64,000 nt of DNA from Helicobacter sp. 11-8110 (GCF_003288905.1 NZ_NHYL01000002.1:1-64000), one strand, 5' to 3'; positions 27,680 to 37,864 are shown, numbered from the stretch's first letter. Notes: a model not told the origin generated them from the letters alone. Made by a program: numbers and translations.

Positions 27680-29809
27680 ATGGCAATTCCAAAAGTAACC
27701 CACCAATTACAAGGTAGTATTCTTTCTATTTCACCCTGCAAAGATTTAACTTTTTGTATTGATAACACCTTTTATATTGCAAAAATAAATCAAAACTTAA
27801 AAAATATTGTAAATTTTCAAATTATCAAAAATATAGAACCTCCTCATCGCTATTCACACGCCTTTGGAATCTCCCCTGATGCTTATTTTTGCATTTCTTT
27901 AGTTGGAGAGAAGAAAACTTTAATTATTCGACTTGATGATTCTAATATTAAACACATCGCTACACTCGATGATCACGATGGCGATATCGAATCATGTGGC
28001 TTTTCAAACAATGGAAAATACCTTGCAACAGGCGGACAAGATGGTAGAGTATTTTTATATGAAGATAACAATTTTTTACCAACAGCTTCACTTCTAGCGC
28101 GTTCAGATTATATTTCCACTATTCGCTTCTCAAAAAGTAATGAATTTATTGCTATTAGCGGATTTGATAAATTCACAATGATTTTTGATATTTTACGCCA
28201 CAAAATTGCCTTTAACTTTGTTACTAATGATGTGGTAGAAGATTCTTGTTTTTTTAGCAACGATGAAAAACTCTTGCTTGTTTTGCGCAATAACTCTAGC
28301 ATTGTTTTTAGCCTCAAAGAAGGCAAAATTCTCTCTCAAGAATATTTATTTGCTTTCTGGCCTACATGCATTGCCTTAGATGAAGAAGAAAATTACGCCC
28401 TTATTGGAACTCGTTCTGATATACTCTATATCATTTCACTTAAAGACAATTCTAAAGTCATGGAAATCAAAACTGAACACGCCGGAATCGCTTCTATTGC
28501 TTTTTGTCATGGCTTTTTATATATTGGTTGCATTGATGGTGCTTTGCTAATTTTTGATTACAACGAAGGCAAAGAAGATTTAAAAGATGCCTTTGCCATC
28601 AAAGACTATAAAAAAGCGCGTGAAGCCATTGAAAAAAATGTCTTTTTAAGCATACATCCTTTAACCAAAATCTTTGATGAAGTGTGGCCTGATATTTTAA
28701 ATCAAGCAGTTATCCTTTTAAATCAAGATGAAATTGATAAAGCCATTGAAATAACCGCCCCTTTTATAGTTTCTCAATCCAAAAAAAATGAATTTGATTT
28801 TTATCTTTCTCAAAAAGATGGCGTGAAAACCTTTTTGGAATTAATCGATAAAAAAGACTTTATCAAAGCCTATGAAATGGTAAAAACTACAAAATTTCTA
28901 ATCAAAACTCAAGCTTATGAAAAGCTAGAAAATATATGGAATAAGGCTTTTTTTAATGCCAAAAAGTTACTTATAGAGAATGCAAAAATCAATCAAAAAC
29001 TTGCCGAGCAGTATCTTGCTCCCTTTGAAAATACACCCAAAAAAGAATTAATCGTTCAACTACTAAGAAATTCTGATGTCTTTGCAAAGGCAGACAATCT
29101 CATCAAAAATCAAAATTTCAAAGAATATTTTTCGCTTACTTTTCAATTTTCTTTTTTGCGTGAGACTGATTTATATAAAAAGGTGCTTTTACTTGGTGAA
29201 AAAATGCTCACAAATCTCATTGAGTTAGAGAAAAATTTTCAATACCAAGAAGCAAGAAAACTCGCTGAAACCCTTTTGGTATTTCCAAACTTAAAAAGAT
29301 CGGCTAATGAAAAAATTGTGCTTATGCAACAAAAGGAAAATTTCCTAGAAGCTATCGAAAAAAAGGATATAAAAAAAGTCTATACGCTAGTAGATGATAT
29401 TGAGAGTTTGCGCTCTATGCGACAATTTAAAGACTTTACTAAAGATTTTCTCAAGCTTTATGAGGAAGCTAAGCCTTATGCTTATACAGGTAATGCTCAA
29501 CATATTAGAGTTATTTTTGGGGAATATATGGAGATTAACTATTGGATTGATAAAATTGCTTCTTTGATGAAAATTGCCTATCTCAAGCAAATCAATAATG
29601 CCCTAAATGAAATTCAAGTGAATTGGCTTATGACCATCAAGCGCTATTATGAGAGATTTGGCAAAAGTGCCGAAATCATAAAACTACTCCAAAATCACTC
29701 CTCTAAAGCCATTTTAGATGAATTTGAAGGCGATGGCGAAAGCGATGGTTACCGCTATCATAGCTTTGTCGATAATATTGTAATTTACCTTGTGCAAAAA
29801 GAATCATAA
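27680..29809 (+). CDS. WD40-like beta-propeller protein with long helical C-terminal half
   Basis: 709 residues, no signal peptide or membrane segment, so probably cytoplasmic. Residues about 1-300 contain WD40-like blades (SCGFSNNGKYLATGGQDGRV; STIRFSKSNEFIAISGFDK; ASIAFCHGFLYIGCIDG). Residues about 305-709 are helical, charged and TPR-like (DAFAIKDYKKAREAIEKN). I do not recognise a specific function; such proteins are usually scaffolds. It lies between the deacetylase-like gene and dprA, with a 2-base gap to dprA. Epsilonproteobacteria carry similar propeller proteins of unknown role. Confidence 0.65.
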   Translation: MAIPKVTHQLQGSILSISPCKDLTFCIDNTFYIAKINQNLKNIVNFQIIKNIEPPHRYSHAFGISPDAYFCISLVGEKKTLIIRLDDSNIKHIATLDDHDGDIESCGFSNNGKYLATGGQDGRVFLYEDNNFLPTASLLARSDYISTIRFSKSNEFIAISGFDKFTMIFDILRHKIAFNFVTNDVVEDSCFFSNDEKLLLVLRNNSSIVFSLKEGKILSQEYLFAFWPTCIALDEEENYALIGTRSDILYIISLKDNSKVMEIKTEHAGIASIAFCHGFLYIGCIDGALLIFDYNEGKEDLKDAFAIKDYKKAREAIEKNVFLSIHPLTKIFDEVWPDILNQAVILLNQDEIDKAIEITAPFIVSQSKKNEFDFYLSQKDGVKTFLELIDKKDFIKAYEMVKTTKFLIKTQAYEKLENIWNKAFFNAKKLLIENAKINQKLAEQYLAPFENTPKKELIVQLLRNSDVFAKADNLIKNQNFKEYFSLTFQFSFLRETDLYKKVLLLGEKMLTNLIELEKNFQYQEARKLAETLLVFPNLKRSANEKIVLMQQKENFLEAIEKKDIKKVYTLVDDIESLRSMRQFKDFTKDFLKLYEEAKPYAYTGNAQHIRVIFGEYMEINYWIDKIASLMKIAYLKQINNALNEIQVNWLMTIKRYYERFGKSAEIIKLLQNHSSKAILDEFEGDGESDGYRYHSFVDNIVIYLVQKES

Positions 29810-29811
29810 TC

Positions 29812-30573
29812 TTGCAAACACTAAGCACAATTCCTTTAGATCTCCAACATTTAAAGAATCTAAAAACACTTTATTATCACGGGAATCTACAATTACTTCA
29901 ACAGCGCAAAATAGCCATTATTGGCTCTAGAAACCCAAACCCTTATGCTCAAAATTTCACCAAGGAAATCTCCAAGAAAATATCGCCTTATGCAACAATC
30001 ATAAGTGGAGGTGCATTGGGGATAGATATTTTAGCCCACAGCGCTGCTTTACCAAACACCATTATGGTATCTCCAAGCTCACTAGATATTATCTATCCAA
30101 AAACTAATCAAAAAATTATTCAAGAAATTTATCAAAAAGGGCTTATGCTAAGCCAATTTTCTCCTCCTTATATACCTAAGCATTATTCCTTTTTAGAACG
30201 CAATAAAATCATTATTAGTCTTGCAGAATCTATCATAATTCCTCAAGCCGACTTAGAAAGCGGATCTATGCAAAGTGCCAAATACGCATTAAGCCTAGGA
30301 AAAAAAATCTATGTTCCACCTCACCACTTAGGACAAAGTGAGGGGACACAAAGATTAGCCAAGGAAGGCAAAGCTGATGTCATTTGGGAAGTTGATAGCT
30401 TTTTATCTACTCTTTTTGAAACCACATCTTACCAAAGTGCCGATGAAATTCTAGAGTTTTGCAAAACCAATCCTTTTTTTGAAGAAGCCTTTATTAAATT
30501 CGGAGAAATTCTTTTTACCTATGAATTAGAGGGCAAAATTCTAAGAAATAATGGAAGAATCGAGGTTGTTTGA
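29812..30573 (+). CDS. dprA: DNA-processing protein DprA
   Basis: Loads RecA onto incoming single-stranded DNA in natural transformation. 253 residues with the Rossmann-like core: KIAIIGSRNPNPYAQNF, ISGGALGIDILAH, FSPPYIPKHYSFLERNKIII and GSMQSAKYALSLGKKIYVPP. TTG start at 29812, two bases after the previous stop. Its TGA overlaps the ruvX ATG, an order shared with H. pylori. Confidence 0.92.
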   Translation: MQTLSTIPLDLQHLKNLKTLYYHGNLQLLQQRKIAIIGSRNPNPYAQNFTKEISKKISPYATIISGGALGIDILAHSAALPNTIMVSPSSLDIIYPKTNQKIIQEIYQKGLMLSQFSPPYIPKHYSFLERNKIIISLAESIIIPQADLESGSMQSAKYALSLGKKIYVPPHHLGQSEGTQRLAKEGKADVIWEVDSFLSTLFETTSYQSADEILEFCKTNPFFEEAFIKFGEILFTYELEGKILRNNGRIEVV

Positions 30574-30980
30574 TGCAAAATATTTTGGCATTAGATATAG
30601 GATTAAAGCGTATAGGAATCGCAAAATCAATACAAAATATTCCCATTCCCCTACCCCCAATTTTAAGAAAAAATCGGAATCAAGCTGCCAAAGAAGTAAG
30701 TCAAGTTATTTGTGATTCCAAAATCCAAACTCTCATCATTGGTCTCCCACAAGAGAGCGAATCTTCAGCAGAAATGGAGCGTAGAATCAAACATTTTGTA
30801 ACCTTACTTGAAATTCCAAATAATATTAAAATACATTTCATAGATGAATCTTTTAGTTCCTTTGAGGCACTCCAAAGAATGCAAGGTAGCAAAAAAAGCA
30901 AAAAGAAAGATGGCAGTCTAGATAGTCTTGCTGCAATGATAATTTTAGAGCGTTTCTTAGTGAGCCAAAAACAAAACTAA
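30573..30980 (+). CDS. ruvX: Putative pre-16S rRNA nuclease / Holliday junction resolvase-like YqgF
   Basis: RNase H-fold protein of 135 residues involved in 16S rRNA 5'-end maturation. ALDIGLKRIGIA with the first catalytic Asp, LIIGLPQES, FIDESFSS and the final DSLAAMIILERFL match YqgF/RuvX. ATG 30573 is chosen over the TTG one codon earlier; TGATG couples it to dprA. It is convergent with the CheX-domain gene and overlaps it by 24 bases. Confidence 0.9.
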   Translation: MQNILALDIGLKRIGIAKSIQNIPIPLPPILRKNRNQAAKEVSQVICDSKIQTLIIGLPQESESSAEMERRIKHFVTLLEIPNNIKIHFIDESFSSFEALQRMQGSKKSKKKDGSLDSLAAMIILERFLVSQKQN

Positions 30981-32351
30981 GGGCTTATTATTTAAAAGCA
31001 AATCCACTTGCACACCCTGCTTCCCAACAAGCATTTGTGCAATCTCCTCTTCGCTTTTGCAGGCTTTTGGCAAAGAGATGCCAATGGAGAGATTATGTTC
31101 TGATAAAATCGCTTTTGATCGCCCCGCGATAATATTTGTAAATTCTTTAATCACATCAAGCAACTCTTCATCGCTTTGCGATTCCTCACCTAGTAACATC
31201 AAAGAGGCTTCTTTGACGATTGACTTACTAAAACAAAGCGCCACAATTCCGCTCACATCGCCCTCAAAGCTAATCATCGCTCCCATAATATTGCTTTGAC
31301 CGGTTTTATTATAGGTTGTAACTTTATAGTCTTTTCGCTTTGCCTCGCCACCTGTTAGGGAGGAAAGTGTTTCAATAGCGGCATTGATAAACACAGGCAA
31401 CTGCGCCACAAGATGTTTTGTAAGTCCTTTGCGTTTCTGCTCAACTGCTTGGTATTTTTTAATCGCTTCTTTAATCTGTGAATCTTGTCTGCATTCCTCA
31501 AGGTTAGAAAAGAAGTAAATTCCACTACGCCTACAAAGTTCTCTTTTTTCTTTAGCAAGATTTAATTGCAAACCACAAATTGCAACACAAGCTTCATAGC
31601 GCACATTGTTTAAAGCCAAAGACATAATAAAATCCAATGCTCCAAAATTAAAGTCCTGAATCTGACTCACATCAAAAACAAACACTTTATATCCCTCGCG
31701 CAATCTTGAATTATGCGCCTGAAGATTAAAATACAATGTAATATTTTTATCAGCCTTTCTATAAAGCGTATAAATCACCATTCCATTTTGTATGATGGTG
31801 GGGATAAAATTTCCTGTAACATCAAAATAAATATCATAAATATAAAAAGCTTGATCTAAGAGCTGTTTGCGTTTTTCCAAAAAAGCTTGAGCGTTGTTAA
31901 GACAAATAACCTCATAACCCTTTACTTGCAATTCATGAGAAATGAGTGTTTGCACCATTCCATCATTATCATAATAAACAATCTTTTGTTGAATAGGTGG
32001 CATTTTAAAACCAAGCAAAAAACTAGCAATGGAATCATTTTTAAATAGTGGAATACTTCGATTAGGAAAAAGGGCTTTAAGTTTGACAAATTGGGTTTTA
32101 CTATATCCTATAAAAGCAACTGGAATGGAAACCTTATCTTGCAATGCCAACAATGCCCTTGCTACCAAAATTATAGCACCCTCATCAATCCAATTAATGT
32201 TTTCAAAAGAAAAATAAACCGCCTTGATAGATAAACTTCTAATCGTAGCGCTATTGGAGGTGAAAACCTCGCAAATCTCCTTTGCTTCTTTCATCTCCAA
32301 ATGGATATTTGGCGCATAAATGGCAATGTCTTGCTTAATAATAGGTCGCAT
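30957..32351 (-). CDS. STAS-like/CheX-domain chemotaxis protein
   Basis: 464 residues. The C-terminal 160 residues fit a CheX-type CheY-P phosphatase domain: FINAAIETLSSLTG, SFEGDVSGIVALCFSK and the active-site helix with Glu403-x2-Asn406 (KEFTNIIAG) followed by ISLP. The N-terminal 300 residues look like two STAS-type domains (AVYFSFENINWIDEGAIILVA and KVFVFDVSQIQDFNFGALDFI) flanking a receiver-like stretch (KIVYYDNDGMVQTLI). Likely soluble and linked to flagellar switching. The CheX motif is the firm part; the multi-domain reading of the N-terminus is inference. Confidence 0.65.
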   Translation of the reverse strand: MRPIIKQDIAIYAPNIHLEMKEAKEICEVFTSNSATIRSLSIKAVYFSFENINWIDEGAIILVARALLALQDKVSIPVAFIGYSKTQFVKLKALFPNRSIPLFKNDSIASFLLGFKMPPIQQKIVYYDNDGMVQTLISHELQVKGYEVICLNNAQAFLEKRKQLLDQAFYIYDIYFDVTGNFIPTIIQNGMVIYTLYRKADKNITLYFNLQAHNSRLREGYKVFVFDVSQIQDFNFGALDFIMSLALNNVRYEACVAICGLQLNLAKEKRELCRRSGIYFFSNLEECRQDSQIKEAIKKYQAVEQKRKGLTKHLVAQLPVFINAAIETLSSLTGGEAKRKDYKVTTYNKTGQSNIMGAMISFEGDVSGIVALCFSKSIVKEASLMLLGEESQSDEELLDVIKEFTNIIAGRSKAILSEHNLSIGISLPKACKSEEEIAQMLVGKQGVQVDLLLNNKPLVLFLAH

Positions 32352-32355
32352 TGAA

Positions 32356-33282
32356 TTAGTTTGCGAGATAAACTTCTGCTTCTACTCTTCTATTTTTTTG
32401 TCTGCCTTCTCGTGTTTTATTAGAAGCAATTGGCTTTTCTTCACCATAACCTTTTGCTTCTAATCTTTCTGCAGAAATACCTTGTTTAACGATTTCATTT
32501 TTAACAGATACTGCTCTTTTTTCAGAAAGCTTTTGGTTATAAGCTGCACTTCCTGTGCTATCTGTATGTCCATTAATTACAGCTGTTTTTTCAGGATTTT
32601 GCTCCATATATTTTGCAAAATCTTGAATCTCTGGATAATAAGCTGGATCCACTACTGCAGAATCACTGGGAAACTCTACATTAAAGGTGTGGATATGCGA
32701 TAAAGCAGGTTCTTGTGTCTCCTCTACAACAACTTCTTTTGCTTCTTCTGCTACTGCAACTTGCTGTGCTCCATAAGTTCCAAATGGAATGCTAAAGCCA
32801 AGCATCGCAACCACATCACTTCTACCATCAAAACTCATTAAATGTCTTAATTCTGTTTTAAAATGTAAATACTCAAAAGCTTCCCAACGCAATCCCACAC
32901 CATATTGACCAAATGGCGCACTATCTAAACTTTGACTATTATTAGAAACATCTTCATAACCCACACCACCTAAGATATAAGGAGATACGCTTTGCCATAC
33001 TTCAAATTCTTTAACAAGATTCATATAATAACGATTAAAAGAGGTTTTGGCATTAGGAATACTTTGCTCAGCGTGTGTAATCCAATCATAACCCAACTCC
33101 AAAAGCACATCAGGAGCTACCCTCGCACCCGCTTTTAATCCATAAGACAAATCAATGTCATCTGCCATTCTTTGATTATCCACATGCCAACTTCCGCCAA
33201 TTTGAGGTGTAATCTCAAATTGATTATTCGCAGCAAAAAGCATACTAGACAAAACCAACGACAAAGAGAAAAACTTTTTCAT
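32356..33282 (-). CDS. cadF: CadF-like outer membrane protein, OmpA family
   Basis: 308 residues: signal peptide (to about LLFA-A), an eight-strand barrel (about 20-175; NQFEITPQIGGSWH, LGGVGYEDVSNNSQS), an acidic linker and an OmpA-like peptidoglycan-binding domain (about 200-305; NGHTDSTGSAAYNQKLSEKR, NRRVEAEVY). Barrel and tail both resemble Campylobacter CadF, a fibronectin-binding adhesin; adhesion here is inferred. The start is ATG 33282 (AAGGAAGG upstream), ten codons after the longest reading. It is separated from the CheX-domain gene by 4 bases. Confidence 0.75.
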   Translation of the reverse strand: MKKFFSLSLVLSSMLFAANNQFEITPQIGGSWHVDNQRMADDIDLSYGLKAGARVAPDVLLELGYDWITHAEQSIPNAKTSFNRYYMNLVKEFEVWQSVSPYILGGVGYEDVSNNSQSLDSAPFGQYGVGLRWEAFEYLHFKTELRHLMSFDGRSDVVAMLGFSIPFGTYGAQQVAVAEEAKEVVVEETQEPALSHIHTFNVEFPSDSAVVDPAYYPEIQDFAKYMEQNPEKTAVINGHTDSTGSAAYNQKLSEKRAVSVKNEIVKQGISAERLEAKGYGEEKPIASNKTREGRQKNRRVEAEVYLAN

Positions 33283-33341
33283 ATTCCTTCCTTTATTCAT
33301 GAAAAATAACATTTTCTATTTCTAGAATCCATGTTCTTTAA

Positions 33342-33347
33342 ATTATA
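33342..33347 (-). promoter_or_regulatory. -10 box of the CadF-like gene
   Basis: TATAAT on the minus strand, giving a leader of about 50 bases before ATG 33282. No clear -35. Confidence 0.4.
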
Positions 33348-33389
33348 ACTAAAATTAACTAAATCTACTGCCCTAAAACTAAAGAATTA

Positions 33390-35498
33390 CTAAAATTTCT
33401 TTTTATTCACATCTTCAAGAATATTTTTAGCAATCTCATCAACACTTCGAGTAATCTCATTAGTTGCATTTGCTACGCCAACATTATCTTGAGTTGCACT
33501 TTCTAATTGTGCAATTGCCTCATTAATTTGTCCGATTCCTTCTGTTTGCTCTTTGATAGATTCGCTCATTTCATTTACACTTTGAACAAGAACATTAACA
33601 TTTGCTTCAATCTCACCTAATGATTTTGCTGTTCTCTCAGCCAACTTTCTTACTTCATCAGCAACAACCGCAAATCCTCTTCCGTGTTCTCCTGCTCTTG
33701 CTGCCTCAATTGCCGCATTCAAAGCAAGGAGATTGGTTTGATCTGCTATATCTTTGATTACACCAACTATTTCTTTAATATCTTCTGCCTGTCTTGTTGC
33801 TTCCATAGTCTTATCGCTAACATTTTGCATTGAAGCACTAATCTCTTCAACTGCAGCAGCAGATTGCTCCAAAGAACTTGCTTGATTTTGAGAACCATCA
33901 GTAAGTTTTTGCATTGATTCTTTTAGTTCTAAAGAACGCGCTGCTAATTCTTCAGCAAATTTAGCACTTGTATGCAACATGGTTTTAATCTCTTTGCCCA
34001 AAGTATTAGTAACAATCTCAACGCGTCCATTTGCATTTTTAACTTCTGTAGTGAAGTCTAATCTCACATAAGAATCAAAAACTCTTGAGATTTCATTGGT
34101 GTCGCTTCCAATTTTTTCCTGTAAAACATCAAGCATTTGATTTAACACTTCTTTAAGCTCTACTAATAGAGGGTTACTAGGATTCTTAGAAATTCTTGCA
34201 GTGAGATTTCCTGCTTCAATTTCCTTAGCAGTTTCTACTGATTCTTTAATCGCTTCTTCATCAACCAATAAAGAAGATCGAGTTCTTTCAATATTACTAT
34301 TAATGATTCGTCCCATAGTTCCCAATTCATCATTAGAGTGAATTTTAACTGTTTGTATGTCTTTACTTTCGTAATTAATATATTTAAAGACTTTATCCAA
34401 TGTATCCAAAATAACAGTAAGTCTCTTAGAAACATTTTTACGAATATAAAAATACACAAAAGACATTACAATAATCAAGAAAACAACTGAAGCCCCAGCA
34501 ATAATGTATTCTAAAGTGTATAAAGAAGCAAGCACTGAAGATCTAGGAGCGGTTACCAAAATTCTCCAATTAATAGCCCCACCCACAGAAGAAAATGGCA
34601 TCACACTTGCATAGCTTGGTACTTTATCTGTAGTGACATAATCATACACTCCCGCTTTGCCTTCTACCATAGCTCTAACCCCTTCTGCTGCCTTAGGATC
34701 CTTATTAATATCTTGCATTTTCTTTAAAATTAAACTTTTATTTCTATGAATAAGGATAGTTCCATCCTCATTAAGCAATCCAACAACACTACCATCAAAA
34801 ACTTCATTAGAAGGATCTAAAAACACTTCTGCAAGATTTTCAAAGTTAAAGATAAATCCAACTGCTCCAATCACAGAACGATTCTCATCATAAAGTGTCA
34901 TTGCCATACCAATACCTACAAATTCCTTTCCACTTAATGAAAATTTACGCGGTAGACCAAAAAAAACTTTGCCATCATCTGCACTAGAAGCAGTTAGAGC
35001 CTTTTTTACTGAATCTAATTGCAAATCACTACCCACACGCAAACTTGTGATACCCCCAGCAGATCTCACATCTTTATCTTGCCAAAGTGCCATATAATTG
35101 CCATCATCCATTTTTGTAAATCTACCATTGTCATTGAGACCTAATGGATTTTTCAAATATACAAAAGCATAATCTGTATAACTACCAGAATCAAGCACAT
35201 TTGCTATTGTTTCTTCAAGTTGATTTATTGAGATATTTTGTCGTGGGGTTGAAGTAAAAAGACTTTCTATGCTATTAGTAGCTGCATTATTCAACGCAAT
35301 CATTTCGTTTACTGAAGCTTCAGCGGTGTTAGTATGTCCTTTTGAAGCTTCCATAATAATAGCTTCAGCACTCTTACTCATACTATCACTCACTCGAATA
35401 CTAATAATAGTAGAAAGAATCGCCAAACCAATAACCATAATAATACCTATGGAGGCAACTAATTTAGTTCCTATGCTTAAACTTTTAAATGGATTCAT
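33390..35498 (-). CDS. Methyl-accepting chemotaxis protein with dCache sensor
   Basis: 702 residues. Transmembrane helices at about 13-33 and 330-352 enclose a 300-residue periplasmic dCache-type ligand domain ([49 protein letters not shown]). HAMP and linker helices follow, then the MCP domain with [19 protein letters not shown] and the tip [20 protein letters not shown]. No C-terminal CheR/CheB-tethering pentapeptide is seen. dCache receptors sense small organic ligands; the ligand cannot be told. It sits alone between the CadF-like gene and ppk2. Confidence 0.9.
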   Translation of the reverse strand: MNPFKSLSIGTKLVASIGIIMVIGLAILSTIISIRVSDSMSKSAEAIIMEASKGHTNTAEASVNEMIALNNAATNSIESLFTSTPRQNISINQLEETIANVLDSGSYTDYAFVYLKNPLGLNDNGRFTKMDDGNYMALWQDKDVRSAGGITSLRVGSDLQLDSVKKALTASSADDGKVFFGLPRKFSLSGKEFVGIGMAMTLYDENRSVIGAVGFIFNFENLAEVFLDPSNEVFDGSVVGLLNEDGTILIHRNKSLILKKMQDINKDPKAAEGVRAMVEGKAGVYDYVTTDKVPSYASVMPFSSVGGAINWRILVTAPRSSVLASLYTLEYIIAGASVVFLIIVMSFVYFYIRKNVSKRLTVILDTLDKVFKYINYESKDIQTVKIHSNDELGTMGRIINSNIERTRSSLLVDEEAIKESVETAKEIEAGNLTARISKNPSNPLLVELKEVLNQMLDVLQEKIGSDTNEISRVFDSYVRLDFTTEVKNANGRVEIVTNTLGKEIKTMLHTSAKFAEELAARSLELKESMQKLTDGSQNQASSLEQSAAAVEEISASMQNVSDKTMEATRQAEDIKEIVGVIKDIADQTNLLALNAAIEAARAGEHGRGFAVVADEVRKLAERTAKSLGEIEANVNVLVQSVNEMSESIKEQTEGIGQINEAIAQLESATQDNVGVANATNEITRSVDEIAKNILEDVNKKKF

Positions 35499-35692
35499 AA
35501 TTCACCCTCATCTAAATTTTAATAAAAACAGAGCACGAATTATATCACAAAACAACTTAATTAAAATAAATATATAAAATTATTTTAACTTCTTAATTAG
35601 CGCTTAAAAAGCTCATTAAAGCTAAAAAATTCAAAAATAAAAAATGCTTACCATCAAACCCATAGAATACAAACAATTTAAAAACAATAATA

Positions 35693-35726
35693 ATTACAAA
35701 TTATCTCAAATAAAATAATTTGTAAT
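35693..35726 (-). terminator. Hairpin terminator after ppk2
   Basis: ATTACAAATTA (35693-35703) pairs perfectly with 35716-35726 across a 12-nt loop, 36 bases past the ppk2 stop. On the minus strand it is followed by a T-rich stretch. The rest of 35499-35761 shows only AT-rich sequence. Confidence 0.5.
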
Positions 35727-35761
35727 TTCCAAAAAATACCCCCTAATATTCTAAAGTTTAA

Positions 35762-36634
35762 TTATTTTTTATCTTTCTTTTTCTTTTTCTTTTTTTGCAA
35801 ATCTTCTTCTTGCTCATTAGAAAACATTCGCACGCTTGAATAATATGAAACAACTCCAGGATCAGCTAACAAACAAACATTCTCTGCATCTTTATCTTCA
35901 TAATCAATCTTAGAAAGCAAGATTCTAGCAAGATTGATTCTTGCGCGTTTTTTGTCATTAGAATCCACAATCATCCAAGGCGCAAAAGGTGTGTGCGTGC
36001 GTGAAAACATCTTCTCAAATGCTTCTGTGTATTCATCCCATAAATTAAGGGATAACTCATCAATAGGGCTTAATTTCCAACGCTTCAAAGGTTCATCTTT
36101 TCTTGCTTCAATTCTCTTTCTTTGCTCTTCTTGCCCAACATCTAAAAAGAATTTAAACAAAATATAACCACTCTCAATCAACATTTGTTCCAAATGGGAA
36201 ACTTGAATAATGAATTCTTTGTATTGTTCATTGCTACAAAAGTTCATCACACGCTCCACTCCCGCTCGGTTATACCAACTGCGATCAAAAAATACAATTT
36301 CTCCACCATTTGGAAGTTCATCAATATAACGCTGAAAATACCATTGTGTTTTTTCTACATCACTTGGTTTTTGTAATGCCACCACTCTTGCCCCACGCGG
36401 ATTTAAATGCTCTCTTAAAGCTTTGATTGTTCCACCTTTGCCTGCAGCATCACGCCCTTCTAAGATTATAATGATTTTTTTCTGATGCTTTTTTACCCAA
36501 TTTTGCAATTTAATCAGCTCAATTTGGAGTTTTTTAATCTCCACTTCATAAAATTCCTTATTTAACTTGCCTTTTTTATTATAAACTTCACCAGGTCTTT
36601 CATCTTCAGGACGCACAACTAAAGTTTTACTCAT
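35762..36634 (-). CDS. ppk2: Polyphosphate kinase 2 (PPK2)
   Basis: Uses polyphosphate to phosphorylate nucleotides. 290 residues with the PPK2 core: Walker A GRDAAGKGG (60-68), LNPRGARVVALQKPS, and lid/Walker B region VFFDRSWYNRAGVERVMNF. The extreme C-terminus is an odd lysine run (seven Lys, then DKK) encoded by a T/C-rich repeat on the plus strand. The start is ATG 36634 with GGAGG upstream; the TTG five codons earlier would overlap that site. Monocistronic. Confidence 0.92.
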   Translation of the reverse strand: MSKTLVVRPEDERPGEVYNKKGKLNKEFYEVEIKKLQIELIKLQNWVKKHQKKIIIILEGRDAAGKGGTIKALREHLNPRGARVVALQKPSDVEKTQWYFQRYIDELPNGGEIVFFDRSWYNRAGVERVMNFCSNEQYKEFIIQVSHLEQMLIESGYILFKFFLDVGQEEQRKRIEARKDEPLKRWKLSPIDELSLNLWDEYTEAFEKMFSRTHTPFAPWMIVDSNDKKRARINLARILLSKIDYEDKDAENVCLLADPGVVSYYSSVRMFSNEQEEDLQKKKKKKKDKK

Positions 36635-36717
36635 TTGCCTAACCTCCAAACTTAAGTTATAAAATAGTTAAAATATTCTACCATTAAAGAATTAAATTAT
36701 ACATAAGGAAAACTATT

Positions 36718-37752
36718 TTGAATACTTTATTTTGCATTGGAAAAAATTATTCTTTTAAACCACTTCAAAAATATTCTATTTGCTATGCTCAAAGTCTTTT
36801 TGGGGAGATTCAATGCACTTGGTTTTTGGATTCTTTAAATGATACAAATTGCTTTAAAAATCTCAATTACGCCATAGAATCTTCACAGAATCTTTTAATA
36901 CTCGCCAAAGATTCTGTGCTCAATGAAATTTTAGAGTATTTTAAAAAATATTCTTTTTCAACGCCTATTTTCAAAAAAACCCACCATACACTTGCCTTTA
37001 AAAATTGCAATATCATCTTACAAGAATCCCCAAAAATCACACAATTCAGAGATGCAGATAACACTTTTTTGTATCTTTTAGGGCTTGATTGTCAAAGCGC
37101 TTTAACCCTTCTAAATCCTCTAGCCAAAGCCTATCAAATCCAATTACAAATCCTTCAAGAAACTTGTGGAATAGAAATCTTACACGCCAAAGCCCTTTCA
37201 CACAAATCACTTGATAATTTTTTGCAAGAAATGCAACAAACTTTTCAAAATAAAATCTTTGCGAGTTCGAATTTAGCTCAAAGTATTATCCAACTCCTTG
37301 CAAATTCCAAACAAAAAATTACAACTGCAGAGAGCTGCACTGGTGGCTTAGTGGCTTACTATCTCACCAAAGAATCAGGTGCAAGTGAAGTTTTTGAGGG
37401 GGGAATTATCAGCTATGCTAATGCCATTAAAGAATCTTGGTTAAAGGTCTCTAATAACAATCTTATTTCTTATGGCGCAGTTAGTGAGGCGGTAGTGCGC
37501 GAAATGCTAGAGGGTGCTTTGAATCTAAGTGGTGCAGATTTTGCCATTGCTACAAGTGGTGTTGCTGGACCAACTGGAGGCAGTGTTAGCAAACCTGTTG
37601 GGACAATCTTTATTGGAGTGAAATCTAAAAATGGGGAAGAAATTATCAATAGAGTCCTATTTTCTGGGGATAGAAACTATATTCAAGAACAATCTTGCCT
37701 CTATGCTTACTTGCTTTTTTTAAAACTTTTTTTCAAAACTATTGACTTTTGA
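36718..37752 (+). CDS. CinA C-terminal domain protein (NMN deamidase-like)
   Basis: 344 residues. The C-terminal half (about 190-340) is the CinA amidohydrolase domain: TTAESCTGGLVAYYLT, EGGIISYANAIK and ATSGVAGPTGGS. This domain deamidates nicotinamide mononucleotide in pyridine-nucleotide salvage. The N-terminal 185 residues do not resemble the usual MoCF-type CinA domain and are unrecognised. TTG start at 36718 with AAGGA upstream. The -35 box of the tRNA operon overlaps its last codons. Confidence 0.75.
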   Translation: MNTLFCIGKNYSFKPLQKYSICYAQSLFGEIQCTWFLDSLNDTNCFKNLNYAIESSQNLLILAKDSVLNEILEYFKKYSFSTPIFKKTHHTLAFKNCNIILQESPKITQFRDADNTFLYLLGLDCQSALTLLNPLAKAYQIQLQILQETCGIEILHAKALSHKSLDNFLQEMQQTFQNKIFASSNLAQSIIQLLANSKQKITTAESCTGGLVAYYLTKESGASEVFEGGIISYANAIKESWLKVSNNNLISYGAVSEAVVREMLEGALNLSGADFAIATSGVAGPTGGSVSKPVGTIFIGVKSKNGEEIINRVLFSGDRNYIQEQSCLYAYLLFLKLFFKTIDF

Positions 37753-37770
37753 AAATTTTATAGCTATAAT
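37742..37770 (+). promoter_or_regulatory. Promoter of the tRNA operon
   Basis: TTGACT (37742-37747), a 17-base spacer and TATAAT (37765-37770), the best-matching promoter on the plus strand of this window. Transcription should begin near 37777, 12 bases before tRNA-Lys. The -35 overlaps the end of the CinA-domain gene. Confidence 0.85.
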
Positions 37771-37788
37771 TTCACTTCCTTTTTGATT

Positions 37789-37864
37789 GACCCGCTAGCT
37801 CAGTTGGTAGAGCAATTCCCTTTTAAGGAATGGGCCGTTGGTTCGAATCCAACGCGGGTCACCA
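37789..37864 (+). tRNA. tRNA-Lys (TTT)
   Basis: Acceptor GACCCGC pairs with GCGGGTC; anticodon stem ATTCC/GGAAT encloses loop CTTTTAA with anticodon TTT; GGTTCGAATCC T-loop; CCA is encoded. First of a four-tRNA operon. Confidence 0.96.

Noticed and set aside
35762-35800. T/C-rich simple repeat at the ppk2 3' end as a phase-variation tract
   Set aside because: It is imperfect, encodes the lysine-rich C-terminus, and slippage would change only the last few residues.
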